Shown: piece by piece, positions 1 to 11,627 of the stretch
How positions within the stretch are numbered: the first letter of the stretch is position 1
How the letters are laid out: each line of letters opens with the position of its first letter
Origin: Macrostomum hystrix
Taxonomy: Eukaryota > Platyhelminthes > Macrostomidae
DNA: 64,000 nucleotides
NCBI GenBank assembly: GCA_950097015.1
Contig: CATNEN010000025.1
Coordinates: 4,193,001 to 4,257,000, forward strand
Direction of reading: 5' to 3'
The notes under the pieces: model-generated
What the model was told of the DNA's origin: nothing
Databases searched by the model: none
What the model saw: only the letters and a program-made list of their open reading frames with translations
Translations under genes and position numbers: made by a program

Positions 1-267
1 AAGAAACTTCAATTGCCTCAGCAGCACTTGCCTCAGTACTTGCTAATGGCAAGGTAACCTGGCAGTAAAACTTGGGCACTGAAATGATGGAACACTTCTG
101 AATCTTGGCAGAGCACTCACTAAAAAGCTGACAAGCATACTCACATAAAAATATCTTGGTCCTTAAGTTGATTACTACATTCAAAGGCAATACCAGCAAG
201 ATTGCATATTGTTTTGGACTGTACTCAGTTTTCAGTCCAAAACAGCAGCTTATAGCAGACAGAAAAC

Positions 268-510
268 CTATTGGACACCCTGATACATTCTATGAATTAG
301 TACAGAATTTGATTGATTAAGTTTCTCAAACTTTTCTATGAGTGGTAGAACTGCAGCTAGAAAAGGCAAATCAAAAGCAACTTCTTTGTCCTTCAATGGA
401 TTACAAATAGCAGTGGCTTGTTCATTCTCGATTGCCCTGATGCAGCTTATTGGTAGACTTTTTGGTAGCTCTTCGTGAAAATTTGATATTGCGGCAACTG
501 TAAAAATGGC
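268..510 (-). pseudogene. Short ORF without ATG, possible transposase or host-gene relic
   Basis: On the minus strand an 80-codon open frame without a start codon runs from about 510 to a TAG at 268-270. It contains a run with the sense LPFLAAVLPLIEKFEKLNQ, which resembles the helical region of hAT-like or KIAA1586-like proteins. I could not identify it firmly and saw no flanking exon. It lies just upstream of the alanine aminotransferase start and on the opposite strand. It may be a decayed transposon fragment or chance. The rest of 1-586 shows no other coding signal. Confidence 0.25.
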
Positions 511-586
511 TCACTACAGTCAGACGTCTGGACCCAATGAGAGCAGCTCTCTTTTATATGTGAAGAATCATTGAATTAAGTCGAAA

Positions 587-3500
587 ATGTTGCAGATGCT
601 CAGTGCAAGGCAGCGTGCTGCCATATTGGTTGGCAGGTCTCTAGTTGGCAGTGCATCTGCCCGCACTAAAGTTCTCAGCCTGGACACAATGAATCCGCAT
701 GTTAAAAACATTGAATACGCTGTACGCGGCCCAATTGTGGCCAGGGCGGCCGAAATTGAAAAGGAACTGAAAGCTGGAGTGAAGAAGCCATTCAGCGAAG
801 TTATCAAATGCAACATTGGCGACTGTCACGCCATGGGACAGCAGCCGCTCACCTTCCTACGTCAGGTATGAAAGCTGATCATTTATCATTACTTACTATT
901 TGATGCTTGAAATGTTTAATCAGGTAGCAACTTAGAAACAGAAGTCTAAGCATGCTATGATCACTAGGCATAGCTAGTGCCACACCTACTTTTCTTATCA
1001 GTTTATCTATGCTTTCTGTATTTTTTGTTGTTAATAATCCGGTTTAAACAGGTTCTGTTTTTATGGCACCATTTCTTGTTTTTATTCGACTCCAGAAGTT
1101 CTTGCTCAGACAATTCAAGATAAAAAACCTTACTTTAATTTTAATAAAAGCGTTCTACGTTTAATCGACACTTCTTTTTACCATTTTTTAAAGTCTTATA
1201 AAAGAAAAAAACTAACGAATCAATAATAATAACAGGGGGCAATTACCGCTGCACTTAATTTAAAGGGGTAATAATAACCACTTAACTAAATGAACAGAAG
1301 GTAATGACCGTTTGACTAAGTGAACAGGTGGTAATGACCGCTAGACTAAATGAACAGGTGGTAATGACCGCTAGACTAAATGAACAGGTGGTAATGACCG
1401 CTAGACTAAATGGACAGGTGGTAATGACCGCTAGACTAAATGAACAGGTGGTAATGACCGCTAGACTAAATGAACAGGTGGTAATGACCGCTAGACTAAA
1501 TGAACAGGTGGTAATGACCGCTAGACTAAATGAACAGGTGGTAATGACCGCTAGACTAAATGAACAGGTGGTAATTACTGATGCGCTAAGAAACAGGCAT
1601 AATGAATAACTCAGGGTCAGTTCAGCACTCTGTCAAGCAGCATGTAATTCATCTCCATCCTAAAACATATCGTTGCCAAGGTGACCGCTCTACTGGCAGA
1701 TCCCAGCCTGTTTAAGTCTAATTTATATCCGTCGGATGCCAAGCAGCGAGCCGCCCGCATTCTGGACGACTGCGGCGGCCGCAGCGTCGGCTCCTACAGT
1801 CACGCCTGCGGCGTCAATGTCATTCGTGAGGACTGCGCCAAGTACATTGAAGCTCGCGACGGCGGCGTGCCATCAAATCCGGATGACATCTTCCTGTCAA
1901 CTGGCGCCAGCGAGGCTGTCAAATCCATCCTGGAGCTGCTGTCTAACGGCAAGGAAGGGCGCGAACAGGTTGGGATAATGATCCCAATACCACAGTATCC
2001 ATTGTACACGGCTACAATTAGCCAGTACAATCTGCGCGCGGTGCCCTATTACCTGGACGAGGCTGATAATTGGAGTTTGAGCATTGGCGAACTGCGGCGG
2101 GCCTATGAAGAGGTTTGAGTCTACTAAAGTTGCCTTGTCGCCTGTTAGGGGCTAGATTAGCCGTAGCACTGATTAGTTTAGCTTCAAAGCTTGGCCAGCT
2201 TAGCCTCATTGCAGGTTAGTTAAATCCCACCTCCACACCAATCTCCGCCTATTTTTTCATTTTACGAAGGCCGCCCCCAGCTGTCGTCCTCGCGGCCTGG
2301 TGGTGATCAACCCTGGCAATCCCACCGGCCAGGTGTTGCGCCCGGAGACTGTAGAAGAAGTAATTCAATTCGCTAAAGAGAAATCGCTTTTCATCCTAGC
2401 CGACGAGGTCTATCAGCACAATGTTTACGCAGAGGGGGCCAAGTTCATCAGCTTCAAACAGGTAAGAAACGTTTACATTTGATCAGTGATTCACTACTCA
2501 TTCCCACTGAGGGTCAGTGATTCACTCCTCATATTCCCACTGCGGGTCAGTGATTCACTCCTCATATTCCCACTGCGGGTCAGTGATTCACTCCTCATAT
2601 TCCCACTGCGGGTCAGTGATTCACTCCTCATTCCCACTGAGGGTCAGTGATTCACTCCTCATATTCCCACTGAGGGTCAGTGATTCACTCCTCATATTCC
2701 CACTGAGGGTCAGTGATTCACTCCTCATATTCCCACTGAGGGTCAGTGATTCACTCCTCATATTCCCACTGAGGGTCAGTGATACACTCCTCAATTTCCC
2801 ACTGAGGGTCAGTGATTCACTCCTCATATTCCCACTGAGGGTCAGTGATTCACTCCTCATTCCCACTGAGGGTCAGTGATTCACTCCTCATATTCCCACT
2901 GAGGGTCAGTGATTCACTCCTCATATTCCCACTGAGGGTCAGTGATTCACTCCTCATATTCCCACTGAGGGTCAGTGATACACTCCTCAATTTCCCACTG
3001 AGGGTCAGTGATTCACTCCTCATATTCCCACTGAGGGTCAGTGATTCACTCCTCATATTCCCACTGAGGGTCAGTGATTCACTCCTCATATTCCCACTAA
3101 GGGTCAGTGATTCACTCCTCATATTCCCACTGAAGGTCAGTGATTCACTCCTCATATTCCCACTGAGGGTCAGTGATTCACTCCTCATATTCCCACTGAG
3201 GGTCAGTGATACACTCCTCAATTTCCCACTGAGGGTCAGTGATTCACTCCTCAATTTCCCACTGAGGGTCAGTGATTCACTCCTCAATTTCCCACTGAGG
3301 GTCAGTGATTCACTCCTCATATTCCCACTGAGGGTCAGTGATTCACTCCTCATATTCCCACTGAGGGTCAGTGATTCACTCCTCATATTCCCACTGAGGG
3401 TCAGTGATACACTCCTCAATTTCCCACTGAGGGTCAGTAATTCACTCCTCATATTCCCACTGAGGGTCAGTGATTCACTCCTCATTCCCACTGAGGGTCA

Positions 3501-5706
3501 GTGATTCACTCCTCATATTCCCACTGAGGGTCAGTGATTCACTCCTCATATTCCCACTGAGGGTCAGTGATTCACTCCTCATATTCCCACTGAGGGTCAG
3601 TGATACACTCCTCAATTTCCCACTGAGGGTCAGTGATTCACTCCTCATATTCCCACTGAGGGTCAGTGATTCACTCCTCATATTCCCACTGAGGGTCAGT
3701 GATTCACTCCTCATATTCCCACTGAGGGTCAGTGATTCACTCCTCATATTCCCACTGAAGGTCAGTGATTCACTCCTCATATTCCCACTGAGGGTCAGTG
3801 ATTCACTCCTCATATTCCCACTGAGGGTCAGTGATACACTCCTCAATTTCCCACTGAGGGTCAGTGATTCACTCCTCAATTTCCCACTGAGGGTCAGTGA
3901 TTCACTCCTCAATTTCCCACTGAGGGTCAGTGATTCACTCCTCATATTCCCACTGAGGGTCAGTGATTCACTCCTCATATTCCCGCTGAGGGTCAGTGAT
4001 TCACTCCTCATATTCCCACTGAGGGTGGGTGATTCACTCCAAATCCTAATTGGGTTCACCGAGCTTACCCTGCATTGCCATATATTCACAACACCTTCCA
4101 TCCATCAGGCAATTAACAAGATGGGTCCGAAGTACGCAAAAGAGATCGAACTCGCGTCCTTCATGTCGGCCAGCAAAGGCTACATGGGCGAGTGCGGCTT
4201 CCGTGGCGGCTACTGCGAGCTGGCTAATGTTGACCCGGGCGTTCAGGCCATGCTGTACAAGCAGCTGTCCGCCCGCCTCTGCCCTTCTGTGATTGGCCAG
4301 GGCCTGCTGTCTGTCATCACCAATCCGCCGCAGCCTGGCGAACCCTCGTACGAGTCGCACCAACGCGAGAAGGCTCGCGTCCTAGGCGACCTAGCAACCA
4401 AAGCGCGCATGGCAACGGAGACATTCAATCGCATTCCCGGAATGCAGTGTAACCCGGTACAGGGCGCCATGTACGCCTTTCCCAGCATGCGGCTGCCGCA
4501 GAAATTGCTTGACGAAGCCCGTGCCAAAGGCATGGAAGCGGACGCCCTGTACTGCACCGCCCTACTGGAGGAGAAGGGCATCTGCGTGGTACCCGGCTCC
4601 GGCTTCGGACAGCGGCCCGGCACTCACCACTTCAGGTGCGGCTTAGATTAACTAAGATCTGATAGGCTAATGTAGTTCTCAAGCGGCTACTAAAGACTAA
4701 ATATAGGGCTACTAAGACTACTAAATCAATGGATTTAAGGCTGTCTATGGGTTTAAGGCTACTAAATCTATGAACTAAAGGCTACTGCCAATAGGTTTAA
4801 GGCTACTAAATGTATGGATTAAAAGCTACTGTCTATGGGTTTAAGGCTATTAATTGTAAAGATTAAAAGCTACGATCTATGGGTTTAAGGCTACTAAATG
4901 TATGGAATAAAAGCTACTGTCTATGGGTTTAAGGCTACTAAATGTATGGATTAAAAGCTACTGTCTATGGGTTTAAGGCTATTAATTGTAAAGATTAAAA
5001 GCTACGATCTATGGGTTTAAGGCTACTAAATGTATGGAATAAAAGCTACTGTCTATGGGTTTAAGGCTACTAAATGTATGGATTAAAAGCTACTGTCTAT
5101 GGGTTTAAGGCTATTAATTGTAAAGATTAAAAGCTACGATCTATGGGTTTAAGGCTACTAAATGTATGGAATAAAAGCTACTGTCTATGGGTTTAAGGCT
5201 ACTAAATGTATGGATTAAAAGCTACTGTCTATGGGTTTAAGGCTATTAATTGTAAAGATTAAAAGCTACGATCTATGGGTTTAAGGCTTCTAAACTATGT
5301 AGTAAAAGCTACTGTCTATGGGTTTAAGGCTATTAATTGTAAAGATGTAAAGCTACGATCTATGGGTTTAAGGCTACTAAATCAATGGATTAAAAGCACT
5401 GTCTATGGGTTTAAGGCTACTAAATCTATGGATTAAAAGCTACTGTCTATGGGTTTAAGGCTACTAAAGCTACAGATGGAAAGCTAAAGAAACTTTTATA
5501 GACCAGTTTCATAGCTATTTCAAAGATGATGTTATTTTATATTTGAGCTATTATATTAGGGTAGTCAAATACTCAAAAGATGGTTGGTTCCAACAAATAA
5601 TTGTCTTTTTTCCAGAATGACGATTTTGCCGCCAGTCGAAAAGCTGAAAATCGTGATGCAATCCTTCAAGGAGTTTCACGAAGACTTCATCAATCGCTAT
5701 AAATGA
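587..5706 (+). CDS. GPT: Alanine aminotransferase (glutamate-pyruvate transaminase), 5 exons
   Basis: Exons are 587-865, 1681-2112, 2270-2461, 4109-4635 and 5616-5706, giving 506 residues; vertebrate GPT and GPT2 are about 496 and 523. The enzyme is a PLP-dependent class I/II aminotransferase that interconverts alanine plus 2-oxoglutarate with pyruvate plus glutamate. Visible family blocks are the [17 protein letters not shown] start, [45 protein letters not shown] with the PLP lysine at about K324, and [12 protein letters not shown]. The C-terminal exon ([13 protein letters not shown]) is found only by splicing R across the 4635/5616 junction. The first 27 residues contain four Arg and no acidic residue, so mitochondrial import is plausible. 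A second ATG lies at 596. All introns have GT-AG ends; introns 1, 3 and 4 are filled with minisatellites. An AATAAA lies at 6003. Confidence 0.95.
1268..1582 (+). repeat. 30-bp minisatellite in GPT intron 1
   Basis: About ten tandem copies of a 30-bp unit containing GAACAGGTGGTAATGACCGC. Copies are nearly identical from 1328 on and degenerate upstream and at the 3' end. The unit is a multiple of three, so one frame stays open; no protein is implied. Confidence 0.95.
2484..4040 (+). repeat. 33-bp minisatellite filling GPT intron 3, with a ~625-bp higher-order copy
   Basis: About 47 copies of a 33-bp unit containing GAGGGTCAGTGATTCACTCC. A shortened unit (ATAT missing) recurs at 2624, 2853 and 3478. 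The blocks beginning at 2853 and 3478 repeat the same order of variant units, so a segment of about 625 bp was duplicated. Frames on both strands are open because the unit is 11 codons. Confidence 0.97.
4660..5478 (+). repeat. 44-bp minisatellite in GPT intron 4, with a 132-bp three-part higher-order repeat
   Basis: The unit contains CTATGGGTTTAAGGCTACTA followed by a variable AT-rich half. Three unit variants (tatggaataaaag, tatggattaaaag, and tgtaaagattaaaag) repeat in order. The first variant recurs at 4901, 5033 and 5165, a period of exactly 132 bp. Confidence 0.93.
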
Positions 5707-6604
5707 TTTGTTAAAATCCTGCGCCAAAAACACACTCAAGTCTACTTGCTTTCCTTTTTAAACTGCTGTTCTGGGTTTGCAAAAATTGCCTTAAAAGAAT
5801 TTTAGTTTTTTATCGCTAAAGTTGTCATTTTGTATTGAATATTAGTTTATTCATCTGACCATAGAGGTTAACATAAGGCACAGTCTGATTAGGCAACATT
5901 AAACTACTGTAACACTTCATAGCGTTAATTGCTAAATTTAGCCGTATTCTTCCCGTTAACCATTGCTGTCAGTTCTATTCATTTGGAGGCGACCTCGCTA
6001 GCAATAAATGTACTAAAGATAGATTGATATATATAGAATCTCCTATCTAACCTATATTGCCATAGGTTTAAAAAATGAATTACTAATTATATTTTAAAAT
6101 TCTAATCAACTAAAACAATGCCACATGATTTTGTAGTTTGCCGTCTTCTCATATTCATTATCCAGGGTGGTATGTAACAGTTGCCAAGGATAAAAAAGGA
6201 AACAGACGTCAAGACGATTACTAATCACATTACATTCACCTATAAATTGTTTCATTAAAAAAATTCTTAAATAAAAAGCAAGCACCAATTTAATTGTGTT
6301 CAAAGTAGATAGGTTCAAAATAGTATAGAATGAATATAATAGTGTAAATAGAGTAAAATCACAAAAACTGGTCGATTATATAAAAAAACATTGCACATTA
6401 TCCTAACAGGCTACTACTCATCTGGATCAATCAATAAAAAAATACTGCATACTACTTATACGAGTAGTACTACCACGCGCAAAAAAATAAACGAATAAGT
6501 CTATGAAAAAAGATCAAATTTGATCAACTTATTATGCCCTTAGCAACCAAGAGCGAATAGTTAAAATGATAATGTCAATCGTTTATAATGAAATTTGCAT
6601 TTGT
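5707..6604. other. Intergenic, GPT 3' flank
   Basis: AT-rich sequence downstream of GPT with a polyadenylation signal AATAAA at 6003-6008. I see no further gene, array or recognisable mobile element here. Confidence 0.6.
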
Positions 6605-7408
6605 TCACTCGAATATTAGAATGTCGGTGCAGATCGACTGCACAAACACAAACACAATGAACATGTAGAGATACCAACGCTTAGAGCTGGCTAGCTCGCC
6701 TAGGCGCGCCAATTGAATGAGGTAGATCTCTAGGCCGGTGAGCATGCACAGCGATACGGCGTACATCAAATATAGGCCGGCATTCGCCGGGTTCACAGCG
6801 GCGCGGACAATGCACAGGATTATAGTAATTAGCAAGTTCACTTTGGCCGCAATGAAAAGGCCGCGCTCGATTAGCACCTGTCATAGGGTTTAGTTCAGGT
6901 GCTTAAGTCAGCCAATCAACTGATGAAGAAGGGCCGAGGCATTGTTCTATATTTGGAAATAATTTTTACGGGAATTCCTATTTAAAGGGGTTGAGTGGCA
7001 GAGCAGTTAACGTGTTTGCCTCTCGCACCAAGGTCCCTGATCTGGACGCCCTTTAGGGCCTTTAGGGCCAACTTTCAAGGCACAGTGAGTGTACACTGTC
7101 TGAGGATGAGAAAGTCAGGGCAGATGTACACACCTGTGTGAGCGCGTGCCTGCGTACAGTATCTGTGTGCGTGTGTGCTCAGGAGTCAGCGAAATGGGCA
7201 GAATTGCCTTCTCGCTGGTTGCGGGTCTAGTGTCACTGCTGCAAATATTACACACTGTTATTATTAACTTATATTAACTTCTATTTAACCAATATAAAAC
7301 TTCAATCACCTGCTTGGCAGTCTGATCGCTATAGATTGGGCCGGACTCAACACCTCCGGCTCCGCTGCCGCCGAGGCCCTTAGCGAATGGCGACTGTTCT
7401 TCAGACAT
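6605..7408 (-). CDS. TMEM243-like small multi-pass membrane protein, 2 exons
   Basis: Exon 1 is 7408-7310 and exon 2 is 6877-6605, joined in phase 0 after the sequence DQTAKQ, giving 123 residues. An N-terminal Gly/Ser-rich segment is followed by about four hydrophobic stretches (around residues 40-60, 65-82 and 98-120 are clearest), separated by a short polar loop (ARLGELASSKRW). The order GPIY..QTAKQ, a membrane pair, a LGEL loop and a terminal membrane segment ending in a polar residue agrees with TMEM243 (about 118 residues), whose function is poorly known. Identification is by remembered family pattern, so moderate. The intron (6878-7309) carries a tRNA-derived SINE in the opposite orientation. 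The gene is tail-to-tail with GPT. Confidence 0.6.
6987..7250 (+). mobile_element. tRNA-derived SINE, family 1, copy 1
   Basis: The head GTGGCAGAGCAGTTAACG matches a tRNA-type box A, followed by TTTGCCTCTCGCACCAAGG. The body (AGTGTACACTGTCTGAGGATGA and TCAGGAGTCAGCGAAATGG) reappears on the minus strand at 26985-27605, which establishes a dispersed element. Box B is decayed in this copy. It lies in the intron of the TMEM243-like gene, in opposite orientation to it. Confidence 0.75.
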
Positions 7409-8249
7409 GGCTGTTTAATTATAAAATGATTAATACTCGTTGCTATGACCCACTGGGCTAGTCTTTGTGCCGAACTGTTTAAAGCTGGAAGCAAAAATAG
7501 GTTAAACTTATTACAACACGAGCAATGGATGATATACCCTCACTTTTTTCTTTATAACAGTGATTCAATCAATTGTGAAGTGACAAAATGATATCTAAGA
7601 AAGCAAGAACTATAGATTCTTAATTCTTTACAAATCAACTTTCGAAAAAAACCTTTATATATTTACGAGTATAACTTCGTGTCTAAAGTATGATATAGCA
7701 ACAAGAATACAGAACACAAGATAAGCAAAAAATGAACAAATTAATGTATTATTTAAGCATCGGCAGTACTGTTGGAAGATCTACTAAACAGTAGAAATAC
7801 CACGGGGCTATTTCAACTACCCATATTTTTCTGTATCTCCGAAAATATTCAACCATTAAAATCTAGAACACGGACTAAAATTGTCCGCTATATCCGATGA
7901 AACAACTTCCAGAATAACAAAACATCGGCATCGTCGAGATATTCAACGATTCTCGTATTTGTGTCTGGTGGCAAAAACCAGCAGTGTTATTTGTCTATGT
8001 CAACAGGGTCATCGACAAGAATTGCTGAATATCTAGACGATGCTGGCTCGGACGGCTTTGAAAGTTAGTTCATTGTAAGAGGCGTAAAATGTTGATCCGA
8101 ATAGTGGACTTTTACGAAAATCGGTCATTTCTGGGGAGCTATCGTGAAGTAGGCAGCGGGTATTTGAAATAGCTCAGTGGTCTCTCCACTGTTCAAGTAG
8201 TATGCTGCGAATATTAATGATAGGCAAAATTTGCGCACAGAAAGATTGT
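7409..8249. other. Intergenic with an imperfect inverted repeat and a dispersed sequence block
   Basis: Two arms at about 7929-7957 (CATCGTCGAGATATTC) and 8011-8042 (GAATATCTAGACGATG) form an imperfect inverted repeat with a loop of some 55 bp. A block at 7845-7915 (ATATTCAACCA ... ATCCGATGAAACAACTT) reappears at 20888-20955. No coding signal was seen. Confidence 0.5.
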
Positions 8250-11200
8250 TTATGATCTTCTAGGCGGCTGAGGCTGCACACTGACGGGCACACAGGGGGT
8301 TACCTCTACTGACCAATCGTCAAGCTCAAGCGCTAGGCACACCTGCAACTGGGCGGCCTGGGTCCACTGCGGACAAGTCACCTGCAGCTGGGTTGATAGT
8401 TCGCGCACAACGCCAGATTCGCTAGACCAGTGCGACTGGGCAGGCGACCAGACAACCCGGCGCCTGTCCGGCAGCTGAAGCCACACGCGGACACAGTCCG
8501 GCCTGGGACAGTGGCGCAGCCGGGCGCGGACTGGCACAGGCAGCGGCAGGCCCGCCGGGAACCGGCGATTCTCTTCCGCTCCAGCGGGCGTCGGCTCCAG
8601 CAGAGCAGCCGACAGTCGGCCAAGACCGGACGGTAGCGGATTCGGTAGAGGCGGCGGAGGCAGCCTACTAGAAGTATTTTGCTGAGACACAATCTGCTGA
8701 CGCAGGTTTATAAGACAGTCAACAGTATCGGAATGCTGTCCGCTGTACAGTAGCTGCAGTCGGTAGGTTAAACTAACAGCTTCCGACGATGCGGAAGAAG
8801 CCGATGATGAAAACGAAGCGGGACTAGTTAGCGCCGCGGCCAGTAGGCACCAGTCGCGGGTGAACGCGGCGCGGCCGGCCAAAGCGGGATTGAGGCGAGC
8901 CAGGCCGGACAGGTCGGCTAGTAGAGGCCGCAGACGGCGCTGCCGATGGCAGGCCAGCTCGGCTCGCACGCGGGCCAACGTAGTTGAGAAGAATGCCTCG
9001 TCGTCCATTAAGCTGACGGGAACGGACGAGGCGACGCTGCCGCCTTCGCCACCGGCTGCCAGGGCCGGTAGGGCTGGTGTGAGGCCGGGCAGGGCAGCAC
9101 GCAGGTAGGCGTAGTGCCGCTTGGCGTAGGGCGGCAGCAGGGCGCGCAGCTGGGGCAGTGCGGCAGTGGCATTGAGCACGGCTAACAGTACGGCTGTGTA
9201 GGCCGGGTCCTCCTTCAAGGGCTCGGAGCCCTGCAGATAGGGATGCAGGCAGAGCAGGTCGGCCACGGCGAGCTGCAGAAGGCCGCTGTGTCGTCGGCCG
9301 ACAGCGGCGGCGCATCGCCAAACGCATTGTTGGTCAGTGGGGTATCTGGGGAAGTTTAGTTGATAGAAATCCTCATAGCTCCCATAACAAATCTTATATT
9401 ATATTAATTTATAACACAATACGAATAGCAAGGGCCGAACCTGGACAGATTGTCTAGGAGGCCGGCTAGCAGGGCCCTCAGACAGTCGGTGTCGGCCAAT
9501 CCGCAGCCAGCTAGAAGGTCGCGGAGGCCGCGTCTCAGCTCGGCGTTGTCCTCCTTGAGCGCGGCCAAGCACACGTGGAGCTGCGGACCGGCCAGCTGAA
9601 AGCTGGCCAGACGGGCTAGGGCTCGAACAGCTGAGAGACGGACGGCGTGAATATCGTCGGCAAGCATGTCGACTAGGATGTCGGCGCACTGATCGGCGAA
9701 CGCCGGACAGCGTTCGGCCAGTCGGCCAGCCGAGCGGACGGCAGCTGAGCGCACCGCGGAACTCTCGTCTTCGAAGCCGTTGACGAAGGCGCCGGAAGAG
9801 CCGAGGCTAAGCAGCGTGACGTCCTTGAGCTCGATGTCGCCGATCGGAGCGCCGGTCCGCCGGTGCCGCTGCTGCTGCGCTTGCAGGTCGTTAGGTCGGC
9901 GTCGCAGGCGCAGGTCGGTCATCACTTGACGGTCCAGGGTGGCTGCCAGCTCTGCTTCAGAGACGCGGCCGGCCAGACGGCCGAGGGCGCGGGCGGCGCG
10001 GACTCGAACTAGCGGACTGGCGTCCTGCATTGCGCCGGCCAGTCGACGAAATGCGGCATCGCCGGCGTCGATGGCATCAGCGTCTGCGGCATCCTCAGGT
10101 GAAGCGGAGGCTGAGGCGGTGGCCGCTGCGGCGGAGGATGCGTTGTGAGCGTCAAGGTCTTCTGCGTCGGCGGCTGCGACAGCTCCGGCCAGGGCGATGT
10201 CGACGCAGACGGCGCGCACAGCAGGATCATCGTCGGCGTCCATGGCGGTGTGCGCTAGTTCTAGCGGCACGGGTGGCGATGACGCAGCTGTTGACGATGC
10301 CGAAGCTGCCGCCCGTCGCAGCCAGGCCAGATGGCAGGCGTGGGCAGCCCAGCGCACCCTGGGGTCCTCGTGACCGGTCATAAAGCCGGCCAGCTCTGCG
10401 CAGGTGACTCGCGGCGGCAGGAGGCGATCCCGCGGCGACATGGCCCGGCCGGTCAGTACCAAGCCGTGGGCCACTAGCCGAGGATCCGGCCGGCCAACCA
10501 TGGCAGCCAGCAGGCGGTGCAGCCGGTCTGTCAATGCGCCGGTTGCCAATAGTCCTGGCTGACGAATTAGAAGACGTCGAATGCAGTCTAGGCCGCACAA
10601 TGTCAGGCCGACCGAGGCGGCATCTTCATCGGTTGAAACAAAAGCGGCTGAAGATGATGTTGAAGTCGAAGCTGGCGATTCTGATAAAGGCAGAACGTCT
10701 AGCAGGCAGCTGAAGTATTCCTCGGCGCACGCTTCCGCTTCAGCGTCGCCCTGATCGCGTCCAGTTGACACCATCGACAGCATGAGCAGCGCCAGCTCCT
10801 GGCACAGGTCGCTGCCAGATGGCGAATCAATCCGGCTGCAGAGGCAGCGGAGAAGGCTGCCAAATCGTTCAAGCCATTGTCGTTGACCGAGGCGCGATAG
10901 GGCTGTGCGCGCCAGCCTGTGCAGCGCCAGAATTCTAGCGCCTGGCGTCAGCTGAGCAGTTTGAGCTTCTCCTGAGCTGCTGGGGCCAGGTAAAAGCATT
11001 TCAGCGCCTGAGTTAAGCCTGTCGTCTAGGACTGACTGCAGCAGCTGCTGCTCAAATTGCAAACTGATTACATTGCTGGAGCTGAAATCTTCTCCGCTAA
11101 TTAGAGCAGAACCAACTGAGGCAGAGGTGGAACTAGCGCCTGTGGAACCAGCAGAAGCTGTCAAATTGGTGCTCAACTTTAGCCGCTTTGGCGCTGGCTG

Positions 11201-11263
11201 TTCGACTTCAACCACTTCTGTCTCAGTTAGGCTGAGGGTTGGCACTTCAGGGCTGGCCGCCAT
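8250..11263 (-). CDS. INTS4: Integrator complex subunit 4, 2 exons
   Basis: Exon 1 is 11263-9441 and exon 2 is 9345-8250; the AG|A codon at the junction restores the conserved LSRYPTDQQCVWRC stretch. The protein is 972 residues; human INTS4 is 963. INTS4 is the HEAT-repeat scaffold that binds the INTS9/INTS11 endonuclease in the nuclear Integrator complex, which cleaves nascent snRNA and terminates promoter-proximal transcription. Diagnostic stretches are LDRQVMTDLRLRRRPND, GAFVNGFEDESSAVR, FADQCADILVDMLADDI and EDPAYTAVLLAVLNATAALP, all matching the family in order. The N-terminal 130 residues are Ser/Thr-rich with a basic PAPKRLKLS, a likely nuclear signal. The coding DNA is strongly GC-rich, which produces long spurious antisense frames. 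No other introns and no minisatellite occur here. Confidence 0.93.
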
Positions 11264-11627
11264 AACTGGCTGGCTGCTTTGTGGACTTCAGTTGAAAGAT
11301 GTCAATACAGGAATGGGCTAGATTGCTTGTGCAAGATAGGCTGCAAAATTAGCAAGAGACAGTTTAATTCCAGGTCATACATGTGCAACACCCGGCCGAA
11401 CTGGCCAGGTGAAACGAGGGCCAAGAAAGGTAAGTCGCAAAAACCAATAGACCAAGCGCAAAAAAATCAAAGGGGGGACCAAGGGAAAAAAAGTAAGGCG
11501 TGAAGAAAAGGAAAAAATGGAGAGAAAAAGAGAGCAAATGAGAGCAAACTAAGTCATAAATGAGAGCAAAAACTAAGTCGCACGGCCGGCTAAGATTTGG
11601 GAGGCTCATGTATGTTCCAGGTACTTC

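Noticed and set aside
2517-4040. Long repetitive open frames on both strands ([11 protein letters not shown] / [11 protein letters not shown])
   Set aside because: They arise from the 33-bp unit being a multiple of three with no stop; they lie inside a GT-AG intron of GPT.
8824-10598. Several Arg-rich frames overlapping INTS4 on both strands
   Set aside because: GC-rich shadows; the INTS4 frame matches its family over its full length.
11279-11503. 74-codon frame upstream of INTS4
   Set aside because: Lysine-rich low-complexity sequence from an A-rich tract; no family resemblance.
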